Below, one piece after another: positions 12,601 to 18,600 of a DNA stretch of 64,000 nt (its first letter is position 1; each line of letters starts with the position of its first letter). The notes beneath the pieces are model-generated. The model did not search any database. It saw only the letters and a list, made by a program, of their open reading frames with translations, and had not been told where the DNA came from. Made by a program: the position numbers and the translations under genes. The DNA is from Pycnopodia helianthoides (lineage: Eukaryota > Echinodermata > Asteroidea > Forcipulatida > Asteriidae), in the NCBI GenBank assembly GCA_032158295.1, contig CM063244.1, positions 21,330,815-21,394,814 of the forward strand, given 5' to 3'.

Positions 12601-15600
12601 TTTCTTTATGATTTTCATGACCAGCCCATTGGGGCTACCTAAGAAACAAGATTGACAAGACCAAAGCTTTCTTGGCCAGTATTTGTTTGCACACCATACT
12701 TAGACAAGCACAATAAGAAGGCTGTGACACGGCAAACTTTTCTGTATTGTATTCCCGTCATGTAAAGCTTCAAATTCTAATGAAAAGGCCGTGTCCGAAT
12801 TGGCGGCTACAGCTACGGCTACGGCTAGATCATCAGCATCAGCATGTGTTGAAGTACAGGATGTCCTTAGCCATAGCTGTAGCCTTATATCTCACCTTCT
12901 CCTTCCACTGAGCAGCAGATGAGTTCATTGTGTCCATCCATTCTGTAGTCTCCTTCGACGATACCGGCGACTGATGAGGCTAGGTTATCCTTGAATATCA
13001 CCTCCCCAGTACGATCACTACGGGCATCCACCTGGTAACACCAGACAGGAAATTAATTATTCTAACAAGTTAACATCAAACTAATTTTAGATTTTAGGAA
13101 ATGACCATCCTTTTACAATTTCTATGGGGTCTTCCGCAAAATACCAAGACATCCATAGATAAAAGTAGTAATCAATGTTTTGAAAGACAAGAACGGCCTG
13201 ATGATAAGAACACCGGACTCAAGCTCTGGTGTTTCTGATCAGCAGAGTGTGGTTTCGAGTCTCGGTCGTGACACTAGTGTCCTTAAGCAAGCAACCATTA
13301 TTGCTTTGTCCTTCGCATGGGACGTAAAGGCGTAGGTCCTGTGTGTTGTGATATGCACGTAAATAAAACATGTATAAAATATCAAATATAATCTTATCAA
13401 AGATATTGGTTTTGTTTTGCTAAGTCCTTGTAACTAACTGCTAAAAATTGGATGTCGCTTGTCGTGGCCGAGTGGTCTAGCACCCTGGACTCAAACTCTG
13501 GTGTTCCTTATCGGCAGAGTGTGGGTTCGAGTCCTGCCGCCGATTTCACAAAACTTGACTTAACTGCTTAAGTCCACTTGTGCAAGATTTCTTGTGTTAG
13601 TAGTGCACAACTTCAAATAAATGTTGCGGACGTGGGCTTACGCAGTTGCATAGGGTTTTATTAAATTGGCGGCTGGTCTTGTCTTGACACTTGTGTCCTT
13701 TAGACATTAGAGATTAGAATTAGACATTGGAATGGTTTATTCACCCAATGATTAAAAACAATCACAGAAATTTTAAATATTGGTCTCACATCATCAACCT
13801 TACGACTTCAGCAAGACACTCCACCATTATTGCTTCGTCGTAAAGTTCTAAAAATAGCCATCATTCTTTACCTTTCCGTTACTCCAGCCTGTGATCAACT
13901 CTGGTACCCCGTCTCCGTTCAAGTCAAAACTATGAATACTGACAGCCTGGTTCTTGGACTGTGTGGAAAGTGAAATGACAGAGATCAAAGTGGTCAATTC
14001 CTTCCATCTCATAAAAATCTGTTCTTGAACTAGATGATGATGCAGCACTGAAGTGCACTGTACTCAAGATGTGCATTTACGTTTATTTTCCTAAACGTTT
14101 AAATGGAACTTGTGACTTCCATTTAACCGTTTCTACCAATTCCAATTGGCACTATGAGCCCATCTGTAAAAGGAGCAGTATGTCAACACACTTTCAAAGG
14201 ATTAATTAAAAATAGAACACTGTAACCCAGTCTTTACAGTCACGAAACCACAAACCACAGTGGTGCCCTGTACTAAGCAAAATGTAAAACAAACTGTAGG
14301 GGATTGAAAATAATGTATTACACTTGTAAGGGATTAAGATTTAAATCTTAATCCCCTACAAATGTAATACATTTTTAAGGAATAGTACACCAACAAAAGG
14401 GATACAATCTTTCTCCCTGGATAGTGTCTAGGACTAACATTTTAAAGGAACATAACAGAATTGGTAAGAAAACAACTTGTAAAATATACTTTTTGATCAC
14501 AGATTTACATAAAACTTACACGGTCTAATGATGATGAGAGTAGAAAACATCCCTTGAAATATTTCTGTCTGAAATGCCATATTTGATAAGAAATGAATAA
14601 ACTAATTTTCCGATTGAAGTTTATGGCTCAGTGAGCATTTTATTCATTTGTTGAATCTATATGATTTCATGCAAATGTGTAATCGGTTTTTCACTATTTT
14701 CTTGTGACCCAGATGGCCGATCGATCTCAAACTTCTACATGTTTGTCAGTTTATGTATATGGTGGATTACATAAAGTGCTTACACTGCCTGCAACTGTTT
14801 TGTTAGCAAAAACAATTCTGTAATGTTCCTTTAAGTGAGTAAACGTAGATGTGTTTCTGGTTCACAGCAAGCGTCGCAATGACGGGGATGAGACTCGATA
14901 AATGTAAAAATTCCCCAAAAATGACTTGTGGTCCTAGGTTCCCCCTTATTCTAGACCCAGGACCCTATCAGACATTGCAATTCAGGAGGTTTGCAGACTC
15001 TGTGCATAACCAGAAATACAACAACAATGTGGACTATTTCTTTGTCCCCTTGTCCTTTTCAAGAAAATTTTGAAGGCTGAAGGGAAGTTTGAGAAAATCC
15101 TGACGTCAGGAAAAATTCTTGACAGGGCTCGCCCTTAATACTAGCCCCAGCGTACATTCTATGGGCTAGTAAACACCACATCTCAACTGGCCCTGTGGGC
15201 TACTAAAAACTGTGCAACCTACTCGTTCAAAATGCTCATTTCTTCTTTTTCAAATGTGAAAAATTAATGTATAAAATGTGTTAATCGTTATTGAGTGTGT
15301 GAATATAACTTCATTTGGTCATTAAACTGGTTGTGATCGTTAACATTAACACATGAGAACATTACATTTATGGCAATTCCTGTTTAAAGTCTGGGCTACT
15401 AAAACTTCTTGGGGGCAAGTAAAATGCACAGTTTACTGGCCCGGCGGGCTACTTTACAAAAAGCTTAAGCGCAAGGCCTGCCTGAGATATCAAGCGCCTG
15501 TAACAAGCTTCTTCAGATTTACAGTGAGTGAGTTCCCTTAGGAGGTATCCTTGGTTTCTGTGCCAAAGAGTAATAATAATAATAGTAATTATAGCCAAGG

Positions 15601-18600
15601 TTGTTTCGGGCGGATGTCCGAAACTCCCCAAAGCAGACCACCCACCTTGATTCTCCAGTAGCGTGAGTTGTTCTCGTACACACCAACTGTTCCGTTTGCC
15701 AAAGCATAACCAAAACGGTTGTTTGCCATTGCGCACAGCGCTGATATTGCCTGCAAACAATTTCACAAACCAATTAGAATTTTTAATTCTATTGTCCAGA
15801 TCATAAAAATATGAACACTGTAGTGATGTTCTCGTTCTCTGGACTATTTTTATTGTCCCTCATGTCCCTTTGTCCTTTTCAAGAAAATTTGAAAGCTGAA
15901 GGGAGGGTTCGAGAAAATCCTGAAGTTTTGTGAAAATCAGCGGCAGGACTCGAACCCACACTATGCCGATAAGGAACACCAGATCTTGAGTCCGGGGCGC
16001 TAGACCACTCGCGACACGCCACATTCAATTTTTGCTGTTAATTACAAGGTCTTAACAAAACAATGGCAGATATTTTACACAAAAACAACAGCAGACATAT
16101 TCAATGAATTCTTACAAGTATCAAGCATTGGCTGAAGCTAAGGATATACTTAAAATCAACAGTACACGATTGGTGACAAAAACTTTTTTGATATCAAGGA
16201 ATAACCACAAGGGAAACTGATTAGGTAAATTTGTAAATCTTTTTTAGGTTGAACAAAGAAAAATTTACTAGAGAGGGCCTTGAACCTGGGACCTGCATAT
16301 CAACGTGCCGGGGCTCTACCCACTGAGCTATCTAGCCCTATGTTGGCAGTCTCCCTTGCTCAGTTTTTCCTAATTTTGTTTTGTTTTGCACATTAACGCC
16401 CTCTCTGGTAACTTTTCATTAGGTCCTTATCCCGGACAAGACAATATACAATTATAACCAACCTCTGTTTCTGTCATCTCAGCGATAATTTCGTCTTTCT
16501 TGAAGACACGGATGTCAAAATCTTCAGATCCCACAATGAGCTCTTGCTCCCCATCATTGGTGACATCACACAGGACAAGGGAACATACATTGTCTCCAGT
16601 TACCTGAGGACAATAGAGAGAGAGACAGATGGTGTTATACTCAAAGCCCAATCAACAATATCTTTGACCTTGAAAACTTTCCAGCTGGTCAGTGATAAAC
16701 TGTTCAAAATAAAACAATTTGCCAAAGCGGTACCCTAAAGGCACTGGACACTATTGGTAATTACTCAAAATAATTGTTAGCATAAAACCTTACTTGGTAA
16801 CGAGCAATGGAGAGCTGTTGATAGTATAATGTTAAAACATTGTGAGAAACGGCTCCCTCTGAAGTAACGTAGTTTTTGAGAAAGAAGTAATTTCTCAGTA
16901 AAATATTTGAATTGATGATTTGAGACCTCACGCGTGAGGTCTCAAAATCAAGCATCTGAAAGCACACAACTTCGTGTGACAAGGGTGTTTTTTCTTGCAT
17001 TATTATCTCGCAACTTCGACGACCAACTGAGTTCAAATTTTCACAGGTTTGTTATTTTGTGCATATGTTGAGACACACCAAGTGAGAAGACTGGTCTTTG
17101 ACAATTACCCAAGGTGTCCAGTGTCTTTAATGGTATTATACAGCCTTGGTAGAGCTGACAGAATAGTCGCACACAGTGTTCATGTTTTGTGTGATCAATA
17201 CATGAAATAACAGACCTGTGAAAATTTCGCCTCAATCCGTTGTGTGAGTCAGGAGAAAATAGTGAAAAACCATGAACCATTTCCAGCCTGTAAACACATT
17301 GTCCTTAATTTTGGTTGTAACAACCAAAATCAGCTGTTTGCATTTTTTAAGGTCTCAGAAACAGTTTTCTCGATAATATTTCACAGAAAAATGGTTCTAG
17401 TATGAACTTCATAATCAGCAAGCTTTTAGACTAAAATTAAACAATTATGCTTTTTATACTTTTCAACAAGATGTCTGGGCTTGTAGCTAAAACTTTTTAC
17501 TGGACCAGTGAGCCAATTTCACAAAGGGTTAAGACTGGTCTTAACTGTGTATCAATCTTAAATGCTAAGCTAAGTGTTCTGCCACATTACAAATCACTAT
17601 GGCAATACTAACAACTTGTCTTTTAAAGATGAATCTTAGTGCTTTGTGAAATCGAGCTCAGAAATTGTTTTACAAAACCAGAACCAAAATGAGAAAAAGG
17701 TATCGGAATGAAAACAGTTTAACATAGTAATTGTTTCTACAAACAGTTTAACATAGTAACTGTTTCTACAAACAGTTTAACATAGTAACTGTTTCTACAA
17801 ACAGATTAACATAGTAACTGTTTCTACAAACAGTTTAACATAGTAACTGTTTCTACAAACAGTTTAACATAGTAACTGTTTCTACAAACAGTTAAAAATA
17901 GTAACTGTTTCTACAAACAGTTAAACATAGTAACTGTTTCTACAAACAGTTTAACATAGTATCTGTTTCTACAAACAGTTTAACATAGTAACTGTTTCTA
18001 CAAACAGTTAAACATAGTAACTGTTTCTACAAACAGTTAAACATAGTAACTGTTTCTACAAACAGTTTAACATAGTAACTGTTTCTACAAACAGTTAAAC
18101 ATAGTAACTGTTTCTACAAACAGTTAAACATAGTAACTGTTTCTACAAACAGTTTAACATAGTAACTGTTTCTACTTGAACAAGTAAACATTGATCTAAT
18201 TTGTCTGACAGGTAAGTTTACTTTGATTCTCAACAGAACTGAAAGATATTTAATAAACTCAAAGTGAACATTTGAGGTTTTTGTTATTTTTTAGTTGAAG
18301 GTTTTACCCAGTGAGGTAGTATCATTCAATTGAAAAACTAAAAATCGTCAGACATGTCTGATCACGAGTTTTACTGGCCGGTCCTAAAATCACTGGCCTC
18401 AGGCCTGCAGTCCAGAGTTAATTTTAAGCCCTGTGTGTTCATATTTTCATGGGGAAAACAAAAATTGGTTTGTCAGGGATTTGTGCAGATTCTCATTGGG
18501 CAAACTGAGGCAATGAAAATCAAGCAACGGTGACTTTGGAGTCTTCAAATGCCTATCTCCAGAACCAATTAAAAACAGAAACTTACGGTCCAGAAGAGGT

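Noticed and set aside
17713..18176. CRISPR-like regular repeat
   Set aside because: The 29-bp units are directly adjacent with no spacers, and the genome is eukaryotic. It is a tandem minisatellite.
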